Below are positions 7,408-13,476 of a stretch of DNA of 13,811 nucleotides, one piece after another. The stretch is from Bordetella parapertussis (GTDB lineage: Bacteria; Pseudomonadota; Gammaproteobacteria; Burkholderiales; CAIKXV01), in the NCBI GenBank assembly GCA_945877995.1, contig CAMDXD010000060.1:1-13811 (forward strand), in the 5' to 3' direction. The notes under the pieces are model-generated. The model made no database searches and was not told the DNA's origin. It saw nothing but the letters and a program-made list of their open reading frames with translations. Position 1 is the stretch's first letter, and each line of letters starts with the position of its first letter. The position numbers and the translations under genes were made by a program.

Positions 7408-8406
7408 ATGATCCGTGCCGCCGTGATCGGCCTCGGCCGCTGGGGCCGCAACCATGTGTGCTCGCTCCAGGGCGGGGACGATCCACCCAGCCCGCATGTG
7501 CGCTTCGTGCGTGCGGTGGTGCAGACGCCGGAAAGATCGGCCGACTTCGCGCGCGAACACGGGCTGGCGCTCGGCACCGACCTGCAATCGGTCCTCGCTG
7601 ACCCGTCGATCGACGCGGTGGTACTGGCCACGCCGAACTCGCAGCACGCCGGCCAGGTGCGCGCCTGCGCCGCCGCCGGCAAGTCGGTGCTGAGCGAGAA
7701 GCCGCTCGCGCTCTCGCTGGACGACGCACGGGGCGCGGTGCAGGCCTGCATCCGCTCCGGCGTCGTGCTCACGGTCGGCCAGGACAAGCGCTACTGGCCG
7801 TCGATGCGCGAGCTGGGCAAGGTGGTCGCCAGCGGCGTGCTCGGCCCGCTGCTGCATGCAGAAGGCCATTTCAGCAACGAGAACCAGAAGAACTTCTTCA
7901 CCAGCTGGCGCGAGAGGCCGGAGGAAGCTCCGGCGTCGAGTCTGACCGCCACCGGCATCCATGTGCTCGACGCGATGATCCGCCTGTTCGGGCCGGTGAC
8001 CCGGGTGAGCGCGACCACCGTCTCGCAGCCGCCGCCGAACGAGGCGCTGGATGCGCTGACCATGGTCTACGCCTTCGAACGCCCGATGTCCGCCGTCCTG
8101 TGCGGCGTGCGGCCCACGCCGCTGTTCTGGCGCCTGCATGTGTTTGGCCGCGACGGCTCGGTGGAAGCCATCGGCGACCGTGAAGTCGTGATCCGCCTGA
8201 CGGGCAAGCCGGCGCAGCGCATCGACCTGCAGCCGCTCAACGGCATGCGCCTGCAGATGGAAGCCTTCGCCGCCGCGGTGGCGGCACGCGCACAATCCGG
8301 TGCCTGGCCAATCCCCCCGGCCGAAATGCTCGGTACCATTGCAGCCGTGGAAGCCGTCGCGCATTCCCTGCGCGACGGCACTCCTGTGCAAGCCACCCTG
8401 CCCTGA
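7408..8406 (+). CDS. Gfo/Idh/MocA-family NAD(P)-dependent oxidoreductase
   Basis: A 332-residue oxidoreductase. The N-terminal Rossmann fold shows AVIGLGRWGRNH (residues 5-16), then VVLATPNSQH and the family's SEKPLAL with Lys98 of the EKP motif. The C-terminal domain carries GIHVLDAMIRLFG, with His185 and Asp188 in the place of the usual GxHxxD active-site residues. Members oxidise hydroxyls of sugars, inositols or other polyols, or reduce the matching ketones; some act on non-sugar substrates. The start ATG 7408 follows GGAAGGAAGGA, and a GTG at 7384 is less likely. It lies 66 bases behind the lyase gene. In a cluster with a hydroxylase and a decarboxylase it may be a dehydrogenation step, but the substrate is not evident. 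Confidence 0.9.
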   Translation: MIRAAVIGLGRWGRNHVCSLQGGDDPPSPHVRFVRAVVQTPERSADFAREHGLALGTDLQSVLADPSIDAVVLATPNSQHAGQVRACAAAGKSVLSEKPLALSLDDARGAVQACIRSGVVLTVGQDKRYWPSMRELGKVVASGVLGPLLHAEGHFSNENQKNFFTSWRERPEEAPASSLTATGIHVLDAMIRLFGPVTRVSATTVSQPPPNEALDALTMVYAFERPMSAVLCGVRPTPLFWRLHVFGRDGSVEAIGDREVVIRLTGKPAQRIDLQPLNGMRLQMEAFAAAVAARAQSGAWPIPPAEMLGTIAAVEAVAHSLRDGTPVQATLP

Positions 8407-8412
8407 ACCTGA

Positions 8413-8442
8413 ATGGGGTCTGACCCTGGGGTCTGACCCCAT
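8413..8442. repeat. Nested direct and inverted repeat of GGGGTCTGACCC
   Basis: Within the 51-base gap between two operon genes, TGGGGTCTGACCC occurs twice in direct tandem (8414-8426 and 8427-8439). The unit GGGGTC-T-GACCCC is itself a palindrome. The whole 30-base block also folds on itself: an outer stem ATGGGGTC/GACCCCAT of 8 bases, one T-T mismatch, then 5 more pairs. It ends 3 bases before the AAGGAG of the next gene, so a hairpin could affect its translation or the message below. It resembles REP-like dispersed repeats I recall from proteobacterial intergenic regions (GGGGTCAGACCCC). Confidence 0.7.
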
Positions 8443-8457
8443 CGCAAGGAGAACCGT

Positions 8458-9477
8458 GTGACCCGTAAGACCCCGGTGATCGACGTGCACAGCCATGTGC
8501 TGCCGAAGCCGCTGATCGAGGCGATCGCCGCCCGGCCGCGGGAACACGACATCGAGGTAGTGCATGACGCGCAGGGCGCCGTGCACCGCTTCAAGCGCAG
8601 CGACGGACACCAGACCCCGATCCCGGACGAGTTCCACGACGCCAGTGCCAAGGTCGCAGGCATGGACCGCAAGGGCATCGACGTCTCGGTGTTGTCGACC
8701 ACGCCGTTCGTGTTCTTCTACTGGCTGCAGGCCGACCGGGCGCTCGCCGCAGCGAAGGTCACCAACGACGGTATCGCGCAGATGGTGGCGGCCCACCCTG
8801 CCCGGCTGCGCGGCATGGCGACGCTGCCGATGCAGGACGCCGATGCCGCGATCGCTGAACTGGAGCGCTGCGTGCGAGACCACGGCTTCCGCGCGCTGGA
8901 GGTCGGCTGCACGGTACAGGACCAGCAGCTGTCGGAGCCGCGCTTCCGGCCGATCCTGAAGCGCGCGGCAGAACTGAAGGTCGTGCTGTTCGCGCATCCG
9001 CATTTCGTCGGCGGCGTCCGGGATCAGCTCGAATGCTGGTACCTCGCCAACCTGATCGGGCATCCGCTCGACACCGTGCTGATGGCAAGCCACCTGATGT
9101 TCAGCGGCACGCTCGACGAACTGCCCGACCTGAAGATCATCCTGGCGCATGGCGGCGGCTACCTGCCCTACCAGATCGGGCGCCTTGCACACGGCCATGA
9201 ATGCCGCACCGAGACGAAGGCGCAGTCGAAGACCTCGCCGCTGGAACTGCTGCGCCGGTTCTGGTGCGACGCGCTGACCCATGACGCAATGGCACTGAAA
9301 TACCTGGTCGACCGCGTCGGCGCCGATCGCGTGGTGGTCGGTACCGATGCGCCCTACGACATGGGCGAAGAAAATCCGCTCGGAATGCTTGAACAGCTGA
9401 CCGGGCTCACCAACCAGCAGCGCGACCTGATCCACGGACTGAACGCGCTCGAACTGCTCGGGGAAGGACAGTCCTGA
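8458..9477 (+). CDS. Amidohydrolase-family decarboxylase, ACMSD-like
   Basis: A 339-residue TIM-barrel metal enzyme of the amidohydrolase 2 (ACMSD) group. Members are mostly non-oxidative decarboxylases or hydrolases, such as aminocarboxymuconate-semialdehyde decarboxylase, gamma-resorcylate decarboxylase and 5-carboxyvanillate decarboxylase. Metal ligands are in place: His11 and His13 (IDVHSH), His180 (FAHPH) and Asp297 (GTDAPYD). The catalytic His231 lies in LAHGGGYLPYQIGR, with its Arg. From memory, Pseudomonas ACMSD uses His9/His11/His177/His228/Asp294, so the spacing is nearly the same. LSTTPFVFFYW, TLPMQ and the segment before Asp297 also read like ACMSD. GTG 8458 has AAGGAG (8446-8451) 6 bases upstream. 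The stop overlaps the monooxygenase start by one base (TGATG), so the two are translationally linked. No other tryptophan/nitrobenzoate pathway genes are seen, so the substrate may differ. Confidence 0.9.
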   Translation: MTRKTPVIDVHSHVLPKPLIEAIAARPREHDIEVVHDAQGAVHRFKRSDGHQTPIPDEFHDASAKVAGMDRKGIDVSVLSTTPFVFFYWLQADRALAAAKVTNDGIAQMVAAHPARLRGMATLPMQDADAAIAELERCVRDHGFRALEVGCTVQDQQLSEPRFRPILKRAAELKVVLFAHPHFVGGVRDQLECWYLANLIGHPLDTVLMASHLMFSGTLDELPDLKIILAHGGGYLPYQIGRLAHGHECRTETKAQSKTSPLELLRRFWCDALTHDAMALKYLVDRVGADRVVVGTDAPYDMGEENPLGMLEQLTGLTNQQRDLIHGLNALELLGEGQS

Positions 9478-10727
9478 TGGAACCCACCAAAGGCAAGGGC
9501 CGCGCGATCGTCATCGGGGGTTCCCTCGGCGGGCTGTTTGCCGCAAACCTGCTGCTCGCCCGTGGCTGGGACGTGAAGGTCTACGAGCGCGCGAGCGACG
9601 ACCTCGCCACCCGCGGCGCCGGTATCGGCACCCATGAAGAACTGTTCGCCGTGATGCGCGAACTGGGCATCACCATCGACGAGACGATCGGCGTCGCCGT
9701 CAACCGCCGGATGTGCCTCGCGCTGGACGGCTCGCTGGCTTATGAACTGGCCGTGCCGCAAACCATGAGCGCCTGGGCGCGCGTCTATCGTCCGCTGAAG
9801 GCGATGCTGCCCGACCGCTGCTACCGTCCCGGCACGGCACTGACCGGCTTCACCGAGCACGCCGACCGGGTGGTGGTCGAACTGTCCGACGGCACGCGCG
9901 ACGAATGCGACCTGTTGATCGGCGCCGACGGCATCCGCTCGACGCTGCGCTCGATCTGGCAACCCGCGGCACAGCCGGTGTACGTCGGCTATATCGCCTG
10001 GCGCGGGGTGATGCAGGAAAGTGCGATGCCGCCGGCGCTACATGCACAGATGATGCCGAACTACGCGTTCGGCCTGCCCGAAGGCGAGATGATGCTGGCT
10101 TATCCGGTGCCCGGAAAAGGCGACGACGTGCGCCCTGGCCATCGCGGCTACAACTTCGTCTGGTACCGCCCGACCGACGAGCACACCCAGCTGCCAGGCC
10201 TGTGCACCGATGCCACCGGCCGCTGCCATGGCCAGTCGATCGCCCCGCCACTGATCCGGCCGGAAGTGATCCGTTCGATCAAGAAGACCGCGCGCGAAGT
10301 GCTGGCCCCGCAGATCGCGGAAGCTTTCGAACTCACGGAACAGCCCTTCTTCCAGGCGATCTACGACCTCGAGTCGACCACGGTCGCGAAGGGCCGTATC
10401 GCCCTGCTCGGCGATGCCGCCTTCGTGGCACGCCCGCACATCGGCGCCGGGGTGAGCAAGGCTGCGCTCGACGCGCTCGACCTGGTGAACCAGCTCGATG
10501 CGGCGCCCGGCGACGTCGCCGGGGCGCTGGCGACGTACGACGTGCGCCGGCGCAACTTCGGCAGCAAGGTCGTGGAACGCTCGCGCTGGGTCGGCGGCTA
10601 CGTGCAGTGGCATGGCAAGCCGAAGCACCTGCATCCGGCGAACATGATGCCCTCTGGACCGGAGAACGTGCTGCGCGAGATCGGCGCGCCGCTGGCGCAG
10701 ATCAAGGAACTGCACGCAACGACCTGA
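9477..10727 (+). CDS. FAD-dependent monooxygenase (class A aromatic hydroxylase-like)
   Basis: A 416-residue flavoprotein of the p-hydroxybenzoate hydroxylase fold, expected to use NAD(P)H and O2 to hydroxylate a ring or similar substrate in the cytoplasm. The FAD-binding start is IVIGGSLGGLFAANLL, a GxGxxG variant with Ser, ending in VYERA at the second strand. The middle DG motif is LLIGADGIRSTLR (GADG at 149-152). The GD motif is ALLGDAAFVARPHIGAGVSKA (Gly312, Asp313), which binds the FAD ribityl-phosphate. The GGSLGGL and GAGVSKA features remind me most of 2,6-dihydroxypyridine 3-hydroxylase and relatives, but this is recall, not a search. ATG 9477 shares a base with the stop of the ACMSD-like gene, and AAGGA lies 8 bases upstream. 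The tight pairing suggests consecutive or substrate-coupled steps. Confidence 0.9.
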   Translation: MEPTKGKGRAIVIGGSLGGLFAANLLLARGWDVKVYERASDDLATRGAGIGTHEELFAVMRELGITIDETIGVAVNRRMCLALDGSLAYELAVPQTMSAWARVYRPLKAMLPDRCYRPGTALTGFTEHADRVVVELSDGTRDECDLLIGADGIRSTLRSIWQPAAQPVYVGYIAWRGVMQESAMPPALHAQMMPNYAFGLPEGEMMLAYPVPGKGDDVRPGHRGYNFVWYRPTDEHTQLPGLCTDATGRCHGQSIAPPLIRPEVIRSIKKTAREVLAPQIAEAFELTEQPFFQAIYDLESTTVAKGRIALLGDAAFVARPHIGAGVSKAALDALDLVNQLDAAPGDVAGALATYDVRRRNFGSKVVERSRWVGGYVQWHGKPKHLHPANMMPSGPENVLREIGAPLAQIKELHATT

Positions 10728-10754
10728 CCCCATGCGGCAGGAAAAGAGCCTGCA

Positions 10755-10770
10755 CCGAGTTAGAATTCGG
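10755..10770. promoter_or_regulatory. Possible promoter/operator of the SDR gene
   Basis: TAGAAT (10761-10766) matches the -10 consensus at 5 of 6 positions. It sits in the imperfect palindrome CCGAGTTAGAATTCGG (10755-10770), in the 71-base gap before the SDR gene. No good -35 box is found at 16-18 bases. This could give the SDR its own transcript inside the operon. Confidence 0.35.
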
Positions 10771-10798
10771 CAACCTCACGGAGTACGGAAGGAACGCC

Positions 10799-11572
10799 AT
10801 GGAACTCGGACTCAAAGGCAAGGTCGCCCTGATCACCGGCGGCAGCGAAGGCATCGGCCGCGCGACCGCACTGTGCCTGGCCAAGGAAGGCGCGATCGTC
10901 GCGATCTGCGCGCGCCGCGCCGAGCCGCTGGCGGCGATCGAGAAGGAACTGCTCGCCACCGGCGCCACCGTGCTCGCTTTCCAGGGCGATGCAACCAACG
11001 CCGAACAGATGCAGCAGTGGGTGAAGCAGGTCCACGACACGTTCGGGAAGATCGACATCCTGGTCAACAACGCCGGCGGCTCGGGCCAGCTGTCGTTCGA
11101 CGAGATCGACGAGGCGCGCTGGCAGGAAGACGTCTCCGTCAAGCTGTTCGCGCCGATGCGCCTGATCCGGCTGGTGCTGCCCTACATGAAGGCACAGAAG
11201 TCGGGCTCGATCATCAACCTGACGATGGCGGCCGCCGCCACGCCGGGCGCAAACCAGTTGCCGACGGTGGTGAGCCGGCAGGCCGGGGCCACCCTGGCCA
11301 AGGCGCTGTCGAAGGAACTCGGCCCGCACAACATCCGGGTCAACGTGGTCTGCGTCGGCAAGATCAAGACGCCGCAGCAGGCGCGCGGTGCCAAGCGCAA
11401 CAACCTGACCGTCGAGGAGCACTTCGCGCGCAACGCCAGGTCGGTGCCGCTGCAGCGCATGGGCGATCCGGAGGACATGGGCAACGCGATCACCTTCCTG
11501 GTCTCGGATGCGGCCGGCTACATCACCGGCACCTGCGTCAACGTGGACGGCGGCCTGTCCGGCGTGATGTAG
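10799..11572 (+). CDS. SDR-fold protein with atypical active site
   Basis: A 257-residue short-chain dehydrogenase/reductase by fold. The nucleotide-binding TGGSEGIG (about residues 14-21), GDAT, LVNNAGG and the C-terminal YITGTCVNVDGG are all normal. The catalytic tetrad is not. By my hand alignment, the usual Asn is Lys115 (VSVKLF), the Ser is Met143 (LTMAAAA), the Tyr is Thr156 and the Lys is Arg160 (PTVVSRQAG). The frame reads through this region without any shift, so this is not damage. I recall other SDR proteins with a similar PTxVSRxAG segment, so it may belong to a conserved uncharacterised subgroup; that needs a search. It may bind cofactor but use different chemistry. ATG 10799 has GGAAGGA 5 bases upstream; the frame is open much further upstream, but that stretch overlaps the monooxygenase gene. 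It is last in the catabolic cluster. Confidence 0.88.
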   Translation: MELGLKGKVALITGGSEGIGRATALCLAKEGAIVAICARRAEPLAAIEKELLATGATVLAFQGDATNAEQMQQWVKQVHDTFGKIDILVNNAGGSGQLSFDEIDEARWQEDVSVKLFAPMRLIRLVLPYMKAQKSGSIINLTMAAAATPGANQLPTVVSRQAGATLAKALSKELGPHNIRVNVVCVGKIKTPQQARGAKRNNLTVEEHFARNARSVPLQRMGDPEDMGNAITFLVSDAAGYITGTCVNVDGGLSGVM

Positions 11573-11649
11573 GGCGCGACAGGGCAGCTTGATCCTGCTT
11601 GTCACGCAGGGGCGCTACCCTAGGCATCCCGAACCCATCAGCGCCTCCG

Positions 11650-12666
11650 ATGAACGCCAACGCCACCACCCGCACCCTGCACGAACTCGGCCAGAGCCTC
11701 TGGCTGGACAACATCACGCGCGACCTGCTCGACAACGGCACGCTGGCGCGCTACATCTCCGAGTTGTCGGTGACCGGCCTGACCTCGAACCCGACCATCT
11801 TCGCGGGGGCGATCGGCGGCAGCAAGGCCTATGACGCGGGCATCGCCGCGAAGACGAAGGCTGGCCTGACCAACGAGGCGCTGTTCGTCGAGCTGGCGCT
11901 GGAAGACCTGCGCCGCGCGGCTGACCAGTTCCGCCCCGAGTTCAACCGTACGGCGGGCGTCGATGGCTGGGTCTCCATGGAAGTCTCGCCGCTGCTGGCG
12001 AGCGACACCGCCGGCACGATCGCCGAGGCCATGCAGATTCACAAGCAGGCTGACCGGCCGAACCTGTTCGTGAAGATCCCGGGCACGCCGGAAGGCCTGC
12101 CTGCGATCGAGGAAGCGATCTTCGCCGGGGTGCCGGTGAACGTGACGCTGCTGTTCTCCTGCGCGCAGTACGAAGCGGCGGCCGAGGCCTGGCTGCGCGG
12201 CATCGAGCGCCGGATCGACGCCGGGCTCGATCCGCGCGTCGATTCGGTCGCCTCGCTGTTCATCAGCCGCTGGGATGCTGCGGTCGTCGGCAAGGTTCCC
12301 GCGCCCTTGAACAACCGTCTGGGCATCGCGGTTGGCCAGCAGGCCTACCTCGCGTATCGCGGCCTGCTCGCCTCGGCCGCCTGGAAACGGGTGATGGCTG
12401 CCGGCGCCCGGCCGCAGCGGCTGCTCTGGGCCAGCACTGGCACCAAGGACCCGGCGGCACCCGACACGCTCTACATCGAGGCGCTGGCCGCAGCCGACAC
12501 GGTGAATACGATGCCCGAAAAGACGTTGCTGGCGTTCGCCGACCACGGCAAGGTCGACGCTGCGATCGGTGCTGGCCGCGATCAAGGCGGCCGGCGTAGA
12601 CCTCGACGCGCTGGCATTGAAGCTGCAGCAGGATGGTGCAGCGGCCTTCGTGAAGTCGTGGCATGA
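11650..12666 (+). CDS. tal: Transaldolase, C-terminus altered by a frameshift
   Basis: Transaldolase of the long (actinobacterial/betaproteobacterial) type, moving a dihydroxyacetone unit between sugar phosphates in the pentose phosphate pathway. From ATG 11650 the frame gives 338 residues. Recognisable parts are LGQSLWLDNITRDLL (with the active-site Asp), VTGLTSNPTIF, VSMEVSP, LFVKIPGTPEG with the Schiff-base Lys142, VPVNVTLLFS, SLFISRWD and LLWASTGTKDP. After FADHGKVDAAI (about residue 306) the protein loses homology: the last 33 or so residues are Arg/Gly-rich and out of frame, while the proper C-terminus continues in another frame to 12709. The barrel residues are intact, but loss of the C-terminal helix probably harms folding. 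No clear Shine-Dalgarno is seen; TTGTCA at 11599-11604 may be part of a promoter. The gene starts 77 bases after the SDR gene. Confidence 0.85.
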   Translation: MNANATTRTLHELGQSLWLDNITRDLLDNGTLARYISELSVTGLTSNPTIFAGAIGGSKAYDAGIAAKTKAGLTNEALFVELALEDLRRAADQFRPEFNRTAGVDGWVSMEVSPLLASDTAGTIAEAMQIHKQADRPNLFVKIPGTPEGLPAIEEAIFAGVPVNVTLLFSCAQYEAAAEAWLRGIERRIDAGLDPRVDSVASLFISRWDAAVVGKVPAPLNNRLGIAVGQQAYLAYRGLLASAAWKRVMAAGARPQRLLWASTGTKDPAAPDTLYIEALAAADTVNTMPEKTLLAFADHGKVDAAIGAGRDQGGRRRPRRAGIEAAAGWCSGLREVVA

Positions 12667-12709
12667 ACTGCTGGGCACGATCGATGCGCGGATGAAGGCG
12701 GTGGGCTGA
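12569..12709 (+). pseudogene. tal: Displaced C-terminal end of the transaldolase (frameshift remnant)
   Basis: From 12569 the next frame encodes VLAAIKAAGVDLDALALKL, then an AAFVKSWHELL segment and a TGA at 12707-12709. This is the ordinary end of a long-type transaldolase. Family members usually have about 8-10 residues resembling PADGGDAEA between HGKVxAAI and VLAAI. These are missing, so I infer a deletion of a number of bases not divisible by three near 12565-12569. It could be a real mutation or an assembly error. Confidence 0.8.
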
Positions 12710-12757
12710 AAGGTCGGGCTGTGGCGTCCGGCGTGCCTGAAGTGGCGCCTGCAAGGC

Positions 12758-13084
12758 TCAGCCGAATCCGGCCTCTCGCTGGTGCCTGACAGACAACACC
12801 TCGACTCGCGTGAGGCTGGGGCGGACGCGATAAAGCACGACATACCCGCCGTTGCCGAAGGACACGACCAGTACGCGAAGCCCGTCGCTGACGGGGCGAC
12901 CGATCAGGGGATGTTCGGCAAGCATGGCCACGCCAGACACGATGGACCCGGCTGCGCGCTCCGCCGCGGCACGGTCGGCTGTGGCGAGGAACTCGAAGAT
13001 CCGGTCCAGATCATCGAGCGCAGCTTCGGCGTAGACGATCGAGAACCGGTCCGAGGCCGGTCCTGCAGACCGCTTCAGCGGCAT
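12758..13084 (-). CDS. RelE/ParE-family toxin
   Basis: A 108-residue toxin of the RelE/ParE superfamily. The fold is visible as an opening strand FSIVYAEAALDDL (residues 14-26), two helices (IFEFLATAD, and ERAAGSIVSGVAMLAEHPLIGRP up to about residue 64), then the strands LRVLVVSF, YVVLYRV and VEVLSVRHQRE that form the ParE core. HPLIGRP and the late RVxxLSVRHQRE are strong family marks. ParE members inhibit DNA gyrase and RelE members cleave mRNA at the ribosome; the two cannot be separated reliably here, though a ribbon-helix-helix partner favours ParE. The start has AGGGA 8 bases upstream. It follows the antitoxin gene by 27 bases on the minus strand and converges with the transaldolase gene. 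Confidence 0.88.
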   Translation of the reverse strand: MPLKRSAGPASDRFSIVYAEAALDDLDRIFEFLATADRAAAERAAGSIVSGVAMLAEHPLIGRPVSDGLRVLVVSFGNGGYVVLYRVRPSLTRVEVLSVRHQREAGFG

Positions 13085-13111
13085 TGGATACGTCCCTGGC
13101 CGGGAACGCGA

Positions 13112-13399
13112 TCAGCGACCCGTCAGCGGCCGAGGACGCCGAGGACGGCCTCCGGACGCTCGCGAGACGAGGTATGCATGCACTTCCTCGGCGGCGTACA
13201 CCGCCGCCCCGGCATCGATCGCGTCCGCAGCCGCCTGCGCATCAGAGATGAAGCTTTCGCGCATCTCTGCCCGCGCCACCTGCTGCGCGACGGCCTCGAC
13301 CAGCCAGGCATGCACGGTCTTGCCTTCGCACTGCGACAACTCCGCGACGCGCGCCTTCAACGCGCTGGGCAACTTGATGGATGTGCTGGTTGTCGACAT
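13112..13399 (-). CDS. Ribbon-helix-helix (CopG-type) antitoxin of the ParE-type module
   Basis: A 95-residue antitoxin. The N-terminus STTSTSIKLPSALKARVAEL is a classic ribbon-helix-helix start: the strand TSIKL contacts DNA, followed by helix 1 and, after EGKT, helix 2 (VHAWLVEAVAQQV). The C-terminal part (about residues 45-80, with MRESFISDAQAAADAIDAG) is likely the toxin-binding region, and the tail is Arg/Pro-rich. An ATG two codons upstream (13405) is an alternative start with AAAGG 8 bases away; I chose 13399 because MSTTSTS fits the family's usual beginning. It precedes the toxin gene in the antitoxin-first order, with a palindrome (13414-13431) in front that probably serves as its own operator. 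The arrangement matches ParD/ParE-like pairs. Confidence 0.87.
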   Translation of the reverse strand: MSTTSTSIKLPSALKARVAELSQCEGKTVHAWLVEAVAQQVARAEMRESFISDAQAAADAIDAGAAVYAAEEVHAYLVSRASGGRPRRPRPLTGR

Positions 13400-13413
13400 G
13401 AGCATTCCGGCCG

Positions 13414-13431
13414 CCTTTGGTAATCCAAAGG
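13414..13431. promoter_or_regulatory. Palindromic operator of the ribbon-helix-helix/ParE module
   Basis: CCTTTGG-TAAT-CCAAAGG is a perfect inverted repeat with 7-base arms and a 4-base centre. It lies 14 bases upstream of the antitoxin start on the minus strand. On that strand TTACC recurs 11 bases apart within and beside it, a spacing near one helical turn. Ribbon-helix-helix antitoxins bind such repeats as dimers to repress their operon. A -35-like TTGTCG lies upstream, but the -10 box is poor. Confidence 0.6.
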
Positions 13432-13476
13432 TAACACCGACTCCGCGCCGCGACAAGACAGGGCTCGGATCCCGCC

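Noticed and set aside
6403..9435. A 1010-codon open frame on the minus strand, antisense to four operon genes
   Set aside because: Its His/Arg/Gln/Val-rich product has no recognisable domain, and the + strand genes here have clear motifs and ribosome sites. Long antisense frames are expected in GC-rich coding DNA with this codon bias.
9905..10798. Upstream extension of the SDR reading frame into the monooxygenase gene
   Set aside because: The extension is Arg-rich and unlike any SDR. The ATG at 10799 has a good ribosome site and begins right before the conserved nucleotide-binding fold.
11594..11610. Small inverted repeat CCTGC/GCAGG between the SDR and transaldolase genes as a terminator
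   Set aside because: Only 5 pairs with a 7-base loop and no T-tract; too weak to call.
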